From contig QJNS01000116.1 of the NCBI GenBank assembly GCA_004154925.1, positions 62,001-126,000 on the forward strand: 64,000 bases of DNA, written 5' to 3'. Both the position numbers and the translations under genes were made by a program. This stretch comes from Monosporascus cannonballus (Eukaryota > Ascomycota > Sordariomycetes > Xylariales). Shown here piece after piece: positions 1 through 13,384 of this stretch (its first letter is position 1; each line of letters begins with the position of its first letter). The notes beneath the pieces were generated by a model. That model saw only the letters and a program-made list of their open reading frames with translations, did not search any database and was not told where the DNA came from.

Positions 1-595
1 ATATTATAAATGCATAACTGTAAATACTATTATTAATACTGGGTTTAATTGTTAAATTAGCTGTTACATATAAGACTATTCCTCAAAACGTATAATGGAG
101 TAAGTAAGAGGTAAGTCTTTTATCTCACCGCAATTAGAACTCTATTTTGGAGATTATAGCTGCGTCTATAATACAGCTATATCTAAGGTTTCTAAAAATT
201 ATAATTTTAGATACATTACCAAAGCGGACCCACAAAAGTATATATAAAAATAACAAACTTCGAAAATAAAGCCTAATAACAACTTATAAATTTTACGCCT
301 TATTATACATAAATTTATATAAACTTTTTAAAATTATCTTTAAAACCTTTTAAATAAAAAATAATACTAATTAATAATAAAATTAAAAAAAGGCTTTCAT
401 ATATTGCTTTAAAAAAGCCTTTTAATTATATATTAATCCTATTAATCGAGATTACTTTAATTAAGATATTAAGAAAATAAATCAAAGTTTTCGTTTTAAA
501 TAAACCTTTTATCTGGAACGTTTTTATAGATGTAATACAATAACTACCGATTGGAATATTTTCTCATAGAGTTTCTAAAGGTAATTCAATCTAAC
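1..595. other. AT-rich stretch, no gene seen
   Basis: Very AT-rich sequence flanking the first LTR. No open frame longer than a few tens of codons and no recognisable repeat end is visible. It is probably the RIP-mutated target into which the Gypsy element at 596 inserted; the five bases before that element (ctaac) resemble those after it (ttaac). Confidence 0.6.
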
Positions 596-780
596 TGTGA
601 TGGGGCTGTATGGAGCCCTATTATGGAGCATCGGACAAACGCCGGTACTAAGCAGCATTAGCGCAGCGCCTTATATGCAAACATATATAACTGTATTTTT
701 ATCTTTCTTTTTTTTCTTTAGCTAGAAAACAAACTTTTATTAGTAATTAATTATAAACCGTTCAAGTGAAACTTTTTGTA
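596..780 (+). repeat. 5' LTR of the Gypsy element
   Basis: It begins TGTGATGGGG and ends TTTTTGTA. It shares long blocks with 6865-7052, such as gcagcattagcgcagcgcc. Compared with the other copy most changes are transitions: TGTGATGGG here reads TATAATAAG there. Confidence 0.8.
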
Positions 781-3700
781 TATTTTTTAGTTTAATATTT
801 AATAAAGCAGGAAATATTCGAGATTAAATATCAGGGTTTTCGAAGGTTCCTTACGGGGCCTAATAAGGGGCCCCTATGAACCTAGAATTACAGAAGATAT
901 TTAACGTTATAACGGAAACCTTAATAAGTTCGATAGCGGCTATAGAATAACGTATAAGTTACCAGTTCGAAGAAAGTAAAAAAAAAGTAAGCCAATTTAA
1001 TAAGCATATAAAAATATAATATAAAATAAATAAGAAATTAATATGAACGGCCGAATAACTTAAAAACGGCTTAATTATTTAGCAAAAATCTATTATTTAG
1101 TTATAAATTTGGAAGGTAATAACTTTTACGAATGCTAATTTTTTTCAACCTAATAACGATCGGAAAAATAATTAGGCTATTTCTTAAAAACGGTTCGAAC
1201 GACCGAATTAATAACAGAAACTAAGCGGAAGCCGTTATCTTAGCCGGAGAAGTTCGACGGAATAAAAAAGAAGTTTTCTGAATAAAACGTATTTATAATT
1301 TATAAATTCGAAATAAACGTTCTTTTCGTAAAAGGAATTCGTAAGTAATGTTAGGTTATATATGAAAGATTCGAAATTAATATATAACGTACGGTTATTA
1401 TTTATTATATTGTCGAAAGTTTAAATAATATTTTTAATTCAGTCGGTTTTCTCTTGGTATTATACGAATAATATAATAATCAGCATAAGAAAAAAAATAA
1501 CCGAACGTTTTTAAAATTTAAGGCAAATTAATAACGCGAAACTTTCGTTATTTTATTGCTTATTCGAAAAAACGTTAATAAATACGAAAAAATTTATTTA
1601 ATTAACGGAAACAAAATTTAAGTTTTTAAAAAATAGTGTTAAATAAGAAATTTATTTACATTTTAATCTTAATAAACCTTTTTAAAAATTATAACGTACA
1701 AATAAATAAGGTAATAGAAATTATTGGACGCCTTAAAGAAATAACGCGATAAAAAACAATTTTTTAATAACTTAATTAGGCAGTAATAACTAAGCGGGAA
1801 ATAACTTAGATAACGATATAAGTATAACGAGTGTTTCGACAGTAAAACAGCAAAAGTAAGGATTTTAAATTTTATTTTTAACGCCGAAATAATACGTATA
1901 ATAAATAATTTAAAAAAACGGAACGTTTGCAAAACGAAAACCTTTATTTGCGTTATAAGCGGTTTAATTATAAGGCGAACAGTTATTTGTTTTTATTAAC
2001 AAATAACCCGTAAGAAAAAAATTAATTCGTTAAAAACGTACGAGGACGAAAAGTTAGAACTTAAAAATGAAAAAAGAAAGAAAATAATTTTTAAATATTG
2101 GCGTTTTTAAAAATGAAAAGCGATTTAGGCCGAGTTAAAGATCGTAAAATATGGCCGGTATTTTATTTATTATCGATATATGCACTGATTTAGAAAAGGT
2201 TATGGAAATTTTTGTAAATTAAGGATATAAACATTTTGCGGTAATAATCGAAGCATTTATAAAATGTTTACGATTATTACGTATTTTAATAAAATTACGC
2301 GGATTAAGAAAATTTAAAAAAGGAATTAACGATAATAAGCCGAAATTAAAGAAAATATATTTTATGGAAATAAATATTAACGGTTTTAAGGTTAGGATAT
2401 ATACATATATTATTTATAGCTTTAATTACCTTTTAATTTTTTAAATAATTGAAATAAATCGTTATAACGTCGTTTACATAATGTAAAGGCATTTTTTAAC
2501 GGTAGGCGTAACGGGTTATATAAAGATTTACGAAAAAAGATACGGAACCTAAAAAATTAACGTACAAATAATTTACGAAAAAAAAGAATTTTAATTGCCG
2601 CTTTCAGGGCGGAATTTTAGAAAATAAAAAAAATTAAAAGAATTAAATAAGACATTTAGCTGCGTTTAATTATTTTGACCGATATTAATAAGGCGTTAGC
2701 GCCTAAGAAGAAAATAGAGATTAACGAAAAGTTTTTATTTAAATTAAAAACGTTTCGGAAAATGTTCGATAAAAAACTAGATAACGCCTTACCCTTATGC
2801 CACTCCGAAATAGATTATACGATTTTATTATACAGGAACAAAATAAAGAAGGAAATACCAGTATTATAAGGGCCCTTATATAGTATACTTAAGGACAAAT
2901 TATTAAGCTTATGGAAAACCCTAACGGAATTTTCAAATAAAAAATATATCCGTATAAATAATTTACCAGTAATAGTTCCGGCTTTATTTATAAAAAAACC
3001 TAGGAAAAAAGTTGCGTTTTTATTACGATTATCGGGCGTTAAATATAATAACTAAAAAAGACCGTTATTTTTTACCCGTTATTTCGGAAATCTTAAAATT
3101 ATTGTCTTACGTTAAGTAATTTACGAAGGTAAACACTTAAATATCGTTCCATAAGATTAAGATTAACAAAAAAAATAAAAAACGGTATTTCGAATACGTT
3201 TTGATTTATACGAATAATTAATAATATTATTCGGCTTATATAAAGTTTCCGCAACCTTCTAGCAATACGTTAACGAGGGCCTAAAAAATTACCTTAACGT
3301 TTTTTGCTTAATATATATAGATAACATCCTTATTTTTTCTTTAAATTTGAAAAGGATCATATATAAAAAGTAAAAAATGTTTTAAGCCGTTTAAGAAAAA
3401 CGGATTTAAATTTAATTGTTTCCAAAAAGGAATTTACAATAAAAATAACAAATATTTTGAATTTAATATAAATGCCAGAACAAAATTCAAAGAGACCTCG
3501 AAAAATTACGCGTAATTAAAAAGTGACAAACTTTTAAAATATTTAAAAGATTTTGAAATTTTTTAAAGCTTACAAATTCTTACCGCGATATTATAACTTA
3601 TTACGCAAATATATTAATACTATTAATAACTTTAATCTAGACGGAAACTTTATTCCGTTGGAGAAAAAGAAATAACGTTCGAACGTTTTAAAAACGCCTT

Positions 3701-6700
3701 TATAACGAAACGGATTTTAGCGTAATAAAATCTAAAAGAACTTACAATATTAAAAGTAAATTATTTAGAAGTAATATACGGAAATTACTTATCTTAGATT
3801 AATAAATTAAAAATATTACGTTCGATCGTTTATTACTTTAAAAAATTAAATACCCTTAAACTTAATTACGAAATATATAATAAGGAATTCTTAATAATAA
3901 TAAATGACTTAAAAACATAAAATATAAAATTACGTAATATAATAACCCATTTTGAAATTATTATCGATTATAAAAATTTAAAATATTTTATAATGATTAA
4001 AAAATTAAACGAACGTTAAATAAGTTAATTAAAAGAATCATTCCGTATTAACTGTTACCTTAAATTTCGTACCGGCCGCTTAAATTTTAAAACCGATATA
4101 TTTTTGTATAAGGAATAAAATATATTTACAAAAAAATAATAATTGGAAAACCGTACGAAGGTTTTAATTAATAAAAAATAAATAATTACTTATATTACTT
4201 ACGAAACATTAGAAATACGTTACAAATATAATAACAATTAATAATATTAAAATTAAAAATAATAGGTTTTCTTAAGAAACGTAAATATTTTAATATTAGG
4301 AAAACATTTAAAAATTTAAAATATTATACTAAAATATAATAAAAGTTATAATTGTATTATTAAAGCTATTATAAAAAAAGAACGTAACTTTTTTGCAGAA
4401 ATAAAACTATTAATGTCGATTACAAAATATATTTTGGATATTTAAAGTTTTTCCTAATATCGGAAACGTTTTTAAATCCCAAATTAAAAACCGTTTAAAA
4501 CGGCCTTAATACAAAATACTTTTAATTCTTATAAAATAAGTTACCTAAGTAAAATAATTACGATAACGGTATTTTCGAAAATATTTTGTGGCCGAATATA
4601 CATCGTATAATAAGATAATTTTGCAGCAATTATAACGTATATAACCATAAAGACGTATAAAGAAATAAGGAAAAAGGTTTATTAAAATTATTTCCGGTTT
4701 TTAAATAATGTTATAACGAATTATTACTTAATTTTATAACTGATTTATAAACCGTTTTTAAATACGATATATATTTTTTTGATAATTATAATAAATTAAT
4801 TATTTAAGGCAATAATCCTAAAACTGATATGTACGATAAACGTAAAAATACATGCGGAGGTATTCGTAAAAATATATTAAAGATTTTTTGGTTTTTTTTA
4901 AAGTTATTGTAAACAATACAGGAATTAATTAGGTAAAGAAATATTAAATTAGATTTTACAAATTAATAAAAATAAAATACCGCCTTTTTATCGTATATTA
5001 CCTAAAAATCGATGATATTACGGACAGGGTTAATTAAAAGGTATTAATTTATTTACCAACTTTTATAACGTATTTACAATAAAAATAAAATAATTCTTTT
5101 CCAGGAGCAATATTTGTGACTAATAACCGAAATATAATTTCGATAAAATTAAATCTTTTTTTTATTTTACGAGTATTACGTCAACTCGATTCTTTAAGTA
5201 AAATGTAATTCGGTAATAAAGAAAAGTTTACGCTTAAAACGGAAGATTTTGTTAGAGAATTCCGTAAAAATACGGAATTCGCTGAAGCTATAATAGCGAC
5301 GGCTTAGCAAACTTAAAAAGAAATAACAAATAAACGTCCTTTTTTTGCTAAAAAATACGAAATTAATAATAAAATTTGGTGATTTTTAAAAACTGTCGTT
5401 ATTTTTTGGCCGTTGAAAAAATTAAGATGGTTTTAAGCCACAGATTAAATAATTAAAGTAATTAATTTTTACGTTATTAGAGTAAATATATTTAAAAAAA
5501 CTTTATAACTATTTTTACGTTAATTTATTAAGGCGTACGAATTACGACTTTTTACCGTTCTAAATTAACGTAAATACGTAACCTGTTTTTATTATCTTTA
5601 AAAGAAATAACGAACCGAAATTTAAAATTGAAAATTTTTTAAGTTCGGATTAAAAAGATATAAAAGATTTTTATACGCCAAATCCAGGTAAAATAATTAA
5701 ATTAAGTAAAACTGATTTGCGAACCGCTTAAAAGATTTGCAAATACGACGGCTTTAGAGCAATTTAAAAAAAAATACGGTAATACAATTATTAATAACGG
5801 ACTCCAAATTTAACGTATTATCCGAAAGCGGACGGATAAAAATCCAACTTAAAAATACCGGTCGAACGGTACGTAAGCAATATAGGAAACATAGTGAAAT
5901 TGTTTAAAATTAACTTTAAATAATTTGCAAATAAACGTTAAAATAACGTTTTTATTATTTACGAACAAAATATATTAAGAAAAAAATTAAAAATTATAAC
6001 AATGGTACGCCGGTTACAAAGTTATTTAATTATTTTTAAAGATTTATAAATTTAACGATTTACTTTACGAATTTATAATGTTAACATTATGCAAAAATTA
6101 CGTACCTAAAATTCGTAATTATTCGGCTTTATTTATATCAGATTTTAATAAAATTAAAACATTTTTTTAACCGCCTAAATTATAATTACGAAATTTTTAA
6201 AAGTATTACTAATATAATTATTAATAATTATTAATTTAAAAAAGTATATTAACAAAAATAGAAAGGGTATTTATTTCGCGATATTTATGGTTATAATTAA
6301 TATCAACTTAATAACAAACCACCCTTTTATTTATAATAATAAATATTTTAAAAATTATAAATAAATAACGTATAAATAAATTATATATTTTATTAATTTA
6401 CATAAAACGTATACGAGGTTTTGGCAAAACATATTATATAAATAAAGTAAGGCATATTACGAATACGGGTAAGATATTTGTTTAAGATAACGTAAATACA
6501 TAACGTACGAAAAACTTTGGCGGATTCCGATTTCTTAAAAAGGTCCGAAAATATAAAAATATCTTTTTTATAAGGCATTTTGGCGGCATTTTAATGTAAA
6601 AAGGCGTTATAATAAGTATTAATAAAATTGATTTACCGAATTAAATTATTATTATAAGAAAAAAAGTGAAAATAAGTAAAAATATAAGTACGTTTTTATA

Positions 6701-6864
6701 TATAAATTTATTGAACGCATAATTAGCCCATAATTAATTACTGAAGTTAAGCTTAATTCGGAAATTAATAAATTTTTGAATTTTGGATTAATTAAAAGCT
6801 AAAAAGTGATGCGATTATTGATTTTGCAATAAGCTAATCGTTTTAGAGAAAAGTAGAGGGGTAA

Positions 6865-7052
6865 TATAATAAGGCTATATAAAGCCTTATTATGGAGCAC
6901 CGGACAAACGCCGATACCAAGCAGCATTAGCGCAGCGCCTTATATGTAAACACACATAACTATATTTTTATCTTGTCTCTCTTTTCTCTTTAGCTAGAAA
7001 ATAAACTCTTATTAGCAACTGATTATAGACCGCTCAGGTGAAGCCTTTTACA
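6865..7052 (+). repeat. 3' LTR of the Gypsy element
   Basis: Direct repeat of 596-780. It starts TATAATAAGG (a G-to-A mutated TGTGATGGGG) and ends CTTTTACA. It is followed by ttaac, matching ctaac before the other LTR except for one C/T change. Confidence 0.8.
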
Positions 7053-9544
7053 TTAACAAAAGCCCGTCTAGTTATGTTTTTAGCTTTACGAGTTATATTT
7101 ATTATCTTATAACTATAAATACGTTTCGAACTTAATTAAGGCAAATATTTTTGCGGTTATAATGTAATAATTATAATTTATAAAGCTAAAGAAATTAATA
7201 TACGAATTTGTCCTATAGAAAACATATCAAAAACTTTTAATATATAATATTATAACCGGTAATGATATTATTGCAATTTTAAAGGCATTATAGTCGCCTA
7301 TTTTTTAAATTTTAAAAACGTTAAAGTTGTTTATGTTTAAACAACAAATATAATTATATTAGTTATAATTTCTATGTAAAAATCTAAAGAAATATATTTA
7401 TATATATTAGTTAATATTCGACGTATACAAAAAGCTATAAATTTATAAAATATAATTTGAATATTCAAAAAATTCTATTTCTATTAGTTTTTTTATTTTA
7501 GTGTATATTTTAAAAAATAGATAAATTACATAATAACATTTAAAACGAATTAACTTTTATATAACTCGAATTTAGTCCTCGCTAGTTCGTTAAAGAAATA
7601 GGGTATTTAATTAACTAAAAGAAAAGAGTATTGTAACGTAGCTGGAGGCTTGTTGCATGCGCTCTTATAAGGTGAATTTGGGTGCTCAAACCCCAATTGG
7701 GGATTTGGAATTGCTGATGTTTTGGTCTTGTAGTTACCGTCGCACCCTCGCTTATCTAACAAGTATATTAATATATCTAAATGAGCTAAAAAGGTCTAAG
7801 CTAGTTGAGATAATAGGTTTTAGAAGTTAGAGAGTTGTTGCAAACTTCGTCGATCAGGTTTGAGTATTTCTTATCGATAAATAGGTATCCTTAGACTTAA
7901 GAACTAAGCTTTGAGATAAAAATTAACGTATTACAATCAGGATATTCTTAATATGTTTTCAATATATCTATAATTATAAGTATTAAAATATTTAATAAAA
8001 TTGCAATGATTTTATCGATTTTTTGCTCTAGCAACGTAATAACACAAGGTGTAGCCGTTATAAGATATATAAATATAAACAACATTTTATTATTTAAAAA
8101 GGAAAATATTACAAAAGAATTTAAACATGATATAGTATTACTATATTATTATTAAAACAAATTTCATTTAGTTTACTAACGAATTTTAAAAATAATTTAA
8201 AAAGGTAAGATTTGAGTTTATGCATGATTATAATATTTTAGATAAAATTTAAAATATTTTTAAAAATAGGTTTATTTATTAAGTTTCGTAGCATTATCAC
8301 CTTTATAAAAACGAATTCTACATTTTTAATTTTCTTTATAAATTTTATATCGAAAGATTAACTTCGTATTTCAAATTTTAATATATAACAACCTCTATGT
8401 TGAATATTTTTTAAAAATGAAACATTATAATTTACAATTAATTAATCCTAATTAAATGACATTCATATTAAATTTAGAATATTATAACATTTGTTTATCA
8501 AGTTACAAACCTCATTTTATATAAATGTATAATATATTCTATTTAATTTTAATAATAAATATTATTTTAATGAAATTAAAAAAGAATATATTCAAAAATT
8601 CACACTTTTAAAAAAATGTAAATCATTTAAATATTGATTTATATAGAAATGATTTATAAGCGTATTATTAATTGTTTAACGCATAATAAATTCTCTATTA
8701 TAAAGGTATTTCGATACTTTTCTTATATATTAAGTTAACAATACGTTTACTCTTTCTACAAAAATATATAAGATATATAAAAGATATATTTATAAAGTTT
8801 TTAAGGCTTTACAATACGCGGAATTGTTAATTAACACAACAGGAAATTAATCTGATAAATAAAAATATAAATATTTAAAATATACTATTAGTTTAGATAT
8901 ATTAAGTTAAGCATTTAAAGATTGCTATCATTACGGATGATCCAATATTATTTCTAGTAAACAATGTATAAGTATTTTTAGATTTATTCGTTAGTATAAA
9001 AGACTTTTCTCCAATTTTAATATAATAATTACATTTGTTTATAATTTTTTCAAATCAACATAAAGAATTAAAAGGAATATAATTACTATAAACGTATTTT
9101 AAGATATTAACCACATAATTATTAACAAAGTAATATTAGATATATATAACTTAATATACTCCGTCGAATTAAAGAGCGATATTTAGAATTATATCTTTAG
9201 CTTCAAGATCGAATAGAGAAATAATTAAAGCAAATTATATTTTACGTTATATTGTTATATAAATTACAAAACCTCGACCATACATTTGGTCCTTTTTAAT
9301 AAAAAGTTTATAGTTATTATTAAAGCCTTTTAAGAATCTAGATATGTTTTTAAAAATAATTATTACTTTAAGATTTATACAAATTATCAAGACTTGTCTC
9401 GTTTTATTATAATGAAAAAACTTATAAAACTAAAACTATAATAAATATAAAAATTAACGAATTTCGATTTCGTTATTATTTATGAAAAATATTTTAAAAA
9501 ACAATAAAACTAATGTTTTTAATAAACGGTTTAATTTAAAAAAC
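7053..9544. other. AT-rich spacer with one GC-richer patch
   Basis: Mostly unreadable AT-rich sequence. A patch near 7,630-7,760 has nearly normal composition and carries the tRNA-like repeat described at 7704-7757. No coding region is recognisable; the rest is probably old transposon or RIP-mutated intergenic DNA. Confidence 0.5.
7704..7757 (+). repeat. Dispersed tRNA-like repeat, copy 1
   Basis: A 54-bp block, tttggaattgctgatg and onward, recurs at 32847-32900 with five differences counted by eye. The core tcttgtagttaccgtcgcac in this copy, and tcttgtggttagcgtcgcac in the other, resembles the D-arm/A-box part of a tRNA gene. No B box (GGTTCGA) follows, so it is not a functional tRNA. It could be the head of a short SINE-like element or part of a larger dispersed repeat. 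Confidence 0.5.
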
Positions 9545-9796
9545 TTAATTTAAATTAATTATAAAGTTTTCGATGTAGAATTCAACTATTCTAAACGAGA
9601 CAGTTTCGTTGGAGATTTTACCAAGACGGACTACCGGTATTGTGTATCCGGAATTTTGTAGCATGGTGTTTTGGTTGATGGGAAGTTGCTGTAAAACGAT
9701 CGAGGTTGGAGTTCCTAGCCCTGTTGCTAGCTGACATTTGACACTCTTAGCCGTAAGACTAGCGAGGGCTCTCAAAGGCCAGTCTTTCAGACTCAC
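9545..9796 (-). CDS. Unrecognised ORF in an un-mutated islet
   Basis: The sequence at about 9,590-9,910 has near-normal GC in the middle of AT-rich DNA and holds an 83-codon minus-strand open frame. The peptide has ordinary composition (segments such as GYTIPVVRLGKISNETVSF). The first codon is GTG, with no upstream ATG in frame, so it is either an internal exon or a truncated fragment. The last residues run into AT-rich sequence, suggesting a breakpoint near 9,590. I do not recognise the family. Its survival implies either a single-copy fragment that was never a RIP target or a recent arrival. Confidence 0.3.
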   Translation of the reverse strand: MSLKDWPLRALASLTAKSVKCQLATGLGTPTSIVLQQLPINQNTMLQNSGYTIPVVRLGKISNETVSFRIVEFYIENFIINLN

Positions 9797-9910
9797 TTAA
9801 GGTTTACTTTTAAGGTTTATTATTAAGGTTAGCCGCGTAAAGCTTAACCTCTCGACCCCGTCGAACCAGCTAGCGAGGATAAAGTTCATCATAGTCGAAG
9901 CTTGTCAGCA

Positions 9911-12900
9911 ATTACCAGTCGGCTTTAGAATAAGGCTTTATAAAATTGAGATATAATTTATTTTAAGCGTAAAAAATTTATGTTAATTATTATATTCGAA
10001 AAGGTAATGCACAACATTTGTTATACAAATTTTATTGTTTAACAATTTTATATCTATTAGATATAATTGAAAAAGTATAACTTTAACTTAAATATATCTT
10101 ATATATAATTTGCGATATTATTTTAAAAATTATATTTATTATAAATTATAATAATACGTATTATCTAATACGATACATAATAACATTTTTAAAATATAGG
10201 TATAATTCATTTTTAAAAGAAATTATATCGTTTTTATAGTTTGAAAAATACTACAAATGTTTAATACGTTATATATATAAACATAACTAACAGAAATATC
10301 TAAAGATTGTTAAAAATTTAAAATAACTTCCATTTATTTATTATTTGTCAAATTTAATATAATACTATATATTAAATAATAAATATATAAATTTTATATA
10401 AAACTTGATATATAATAATTTACATTTCATTATTAAGTTTCGCTTATTCGAAAAGGTATTAATAACAGTACATCATATTATTATTTTCGTATTCGATTAT
10501 AAATATATAAACCGATTTAATTTATTCTTTTATTACTAAAATCTAAATGTTATATACTTTTCAATCATATTTTCAATACACACGAATTTCCATAAAAGAT
10601 TATTTCCGATAATTAAATTACGTTTATTTTACACCTGTAAAAACGTTTTATAATATAAATTGAATTAAATTATAAATTATTACGCATATACAAATTTTAC
10701 AGAAGTAAATAAATAGAATAATTATATTAAGTATTCAAACTATATTAATTATAAATAAGGTAATTACGTCGAAAGATTTTGTATTACGTTCTTAACTTAT
10801 AATATTAATTATATCGATAATTCTAAAATAATTTCAAGTAACAATAAAGTTGGTTTTATATTTAAAAAGTCATAAAATGCGTGTAACGAATTTAGTAAAT
10901 TTAAAATAATATTCACATTAAATCTATTTTAGTAAGAATATTAAATCATAATATTAGTTCTAAAATCCGCGTATAGTTAAATAATATAAATGTTATAATT
11001 AAAAAGAATAAAAAACATTAACTTTTTAAAAAAGCGAAAATAGTTTATTTTATTGTTAAAAATAATTAAACAAAGAATCTAATAAAACAGCCTATTGTAA
11101 ATATATCGATCAAAATAAACCGATAAAAGGTTTTTAAAATATAATTACTAACTAGTCTTCTTAAAAAAGAAGTAATCGTGTAAATCAGATTGGATAAAAT
11201 AAAATATTACTATCTTAATTCCTAGACCTTTAAAAACCCGTCGCTTTTCTAAACTATTTTTTCTTATTTACGTCGATTTTGGTTCGAATTTTAGAGAGTC
11301 TTTGCCGTCTGGAGCGGCCGAGGAAACCAGCTTTTGTAATCGTCGTTAATTTATACCGAAATCTAAATATCGGAGTTTTTAAACTCGCTATTACTTTTCT
11401 GTTTTAATTTCGCTAATATTTTTTATAGCTTCATATTATTCGCTATAAAACTTTGTAAAAATCAAGTACGGTTACATTTATATTATAGATCGTATTCGAA
11501 AATTAAAATCGATATCGATTTTTTAGAATAAAACCTTTAAGTTAATTAAAATATCTACAATTCTAGATCGCTTAATTACTTTATAGAGTTTAATTAATAA
11601 AACGATTACGCTAAATTTTTATCACAACAAATTCCTGGTATTATATATTCGAAACTTTAAATGTGATATTATAATTACTTATGACTTGAGAAAATTTCAT
11701 AAAAATATTCGAAATTAAAATTTTTAATCCTTTTTAATATTTGATATTCGATGTTTTTTATTATAAAATTCACGAAAACCTTCTAAATATTTTATTAGTA
11801 TTCAAGATTTACGCTTAAAATTTACTCTTAATGTTATCTTGAAGATTTATCCTTAAAGTCTCTCGTATAAAGTTTAATACTTTAATTTCGTCAAACTGTA
11901 AAGCTAATAAATATAAAGCTTATTACAGTTTAAATTTATCTACAACTATATACTTAGCTTTAAAATAAAATATTACAAAATTGAAGTTTAACTTTTGAGC
12001 CTTAAATATTATTAATCAATTTTTGTATTTAAAAAGATTAAATATAATATTTACTTTTGCAAATTGTATTATACAATAATTTTCCATATATTTATAGTAA
12101 TTTAAAACCTCCGCGTGAACTTTAAATTTATCTTAAATAATTACTAATTAGAACCTTAACTCAAAATTAAAATTTATTTAGCTTTTCGTATCTTCTATCT
12201 AAGATGATAATAAATATAATTAAAGTTTGTACGGAATAAAACAACGTAAAAATAAAAGACAAAATTAGATATAAAATTATCGAATCCTAGATTTAAAAAA
12301 GAAAAACTGATATATTTAGTGTTTAATTTCACAGAAAAAGTATTTAGGTCTTAAAATATCTTAAAAACCTGCAAAAAATTTATTAATATGTCACGTTTAT
12401 TGAAAAAGCTTATTAATAAGAACGGAATTAAAAATTGCGTTCTCCTTAACGTTTTATAAAAATAGGATTTACAGATTAATCGAGTTTTCATTAATAACTA
12501 TTCTATTTTGAAAAGTTTATATTTTTACTCCCGTTTTTATTTTATAAGGTTTAAGATTATCGATTTTATTTAACAATTAAAAGGTATGATTAATGATCTT
12601 AAAACCTTGTATTTAATATTATTGTTATTAACAACGAATACGAATAATCACGTAAAGAAATCGGATAAACCTTTTTAGTTATTAACTTTTTTCTTTCAAA
12701 GAACCAGCTTTAACGACGTAATTGTTAATTTTAAAGATAAAGATATCTGTTTAATTATATAATCAATTTCGACGTATAAATTACTGATAATAAAATCCTA
12801 TTTACATTACTCAACTAAGTAGATTTTAAGAAAAATGAAAGCAATATAATATAATTTTAAACTTTTTATTTTAATGAAATTAGTTAATGTATAATTGTTA

Positions 12901-13384
12901 TTTAGTTTTACGAGAACTGTATTTGAAAGTATAATTAAATATGATAAAAAAAGATTTTTTCGAAAAGGATAATTAGAGGCCGAGATTTTTTTTAAAAAAA
13001 GAAAGATTGTATTGTAATATAATAAAATATAACTTTTACGGTTTTTGGAAAAAAAACTAAAACATTAGATGAATTCAGTTGCGTGATGAAGAATTAATTT
13101 ATTAGTAATAAGCTAGTAAGCTGAATTATTAACTAGTTAGTTTTGAGTTAATACAACAAATTACTAATTTGATAGTAGTTAACTAATAAGCCAGGATAAA
13201 TATATGCCCGTTATTATTGTATATCAGGAAATATTAGCTTATAATATGACTTCGAAGCTTAAAATGTCTTTGGTATTACGAAACGTAATTAAGTTATTAA
13301 GTGCTTAGAATTTTACGATATTTCAATTAAAATAAATCTATACGAGTAAGGTTTAATAGTTGGCTAAATCTTTTAGCCGTTATA
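9911..13384 (+). mobile_element. 3' portion of a plus-strand Gypsy element, heavily degraded
   Basis: The sequence just before the LTR at about 13,085 resembles the reverse complement of the sequence next to the LTR of the minus-strand element at 51,000. Both carry tatttgaaa and a run of A before cgtattataatat-like and acggtttt blocks. This points to the 3' end of a Gypsy copy of the same family lying on the plus strand. Where it starts is not visible: no 5' LTR was found and the frames are destroyed. The left limit given is only the end of the islet at 9,910. Confidence 0.4.
13085..13384 (+). repeat. LTR of the TGTGAGGGC Gypsy family, plus orientation
   Basis: It ends in tacgagtaaggtttaatag, then ttttagccgttata. 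This matches the reverse complement of the LTR start at 50,681 (TGTGAGGGCTAGGGAG, then ctattaaaccttagtcgtac) and the LTR ending at 60,405. The left edge is approximate. It is either the 3' LTR of the degraded element to its left or a solo LTR. Confidence 0.6.

Larger units (their letters stand above)
596..7052 (+). mobile_element. Ty3/Gypsy LTR retrotransposon, RIP-degraded, both LTRs present
   Basis: About 6.5 kb bounded by two direct repeats of 185 and 188 bp (596-780 and 6865-7052). The flanks ctaac and ttaac look like a 5-bp target duplication with one C-to-T change. On the plus strand a reverse transcriptase active site is readable at 3314-3340 as YIDNILIFS, where the family has YxDD: the second aspartate codon GAC reads AAC, a G-to-A change. 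The order gag, reverse transcriptase, RNase H, integrase is assumed from the family; only the reverse transcriptase motif is clear. All frames are broken by stops, so the copy is dead. The short open frames inside (for example 2675-2869) are fragments of the old polyprotein or chance. Confidence 0.8.

Noticed and set aside
1669..1932. 87-codon minus frame inside the first Gypsy element
   Set aside because: AT-rich Phe/Leu/Tyr/Lys translation on the non-coding strand of a degraded element.
7629..7935. A MITE with weak inverted ends (gtattgtaacg and cgtattacaat)
   Set aside because: Only about seven bases pair well and no target duplication is visible.
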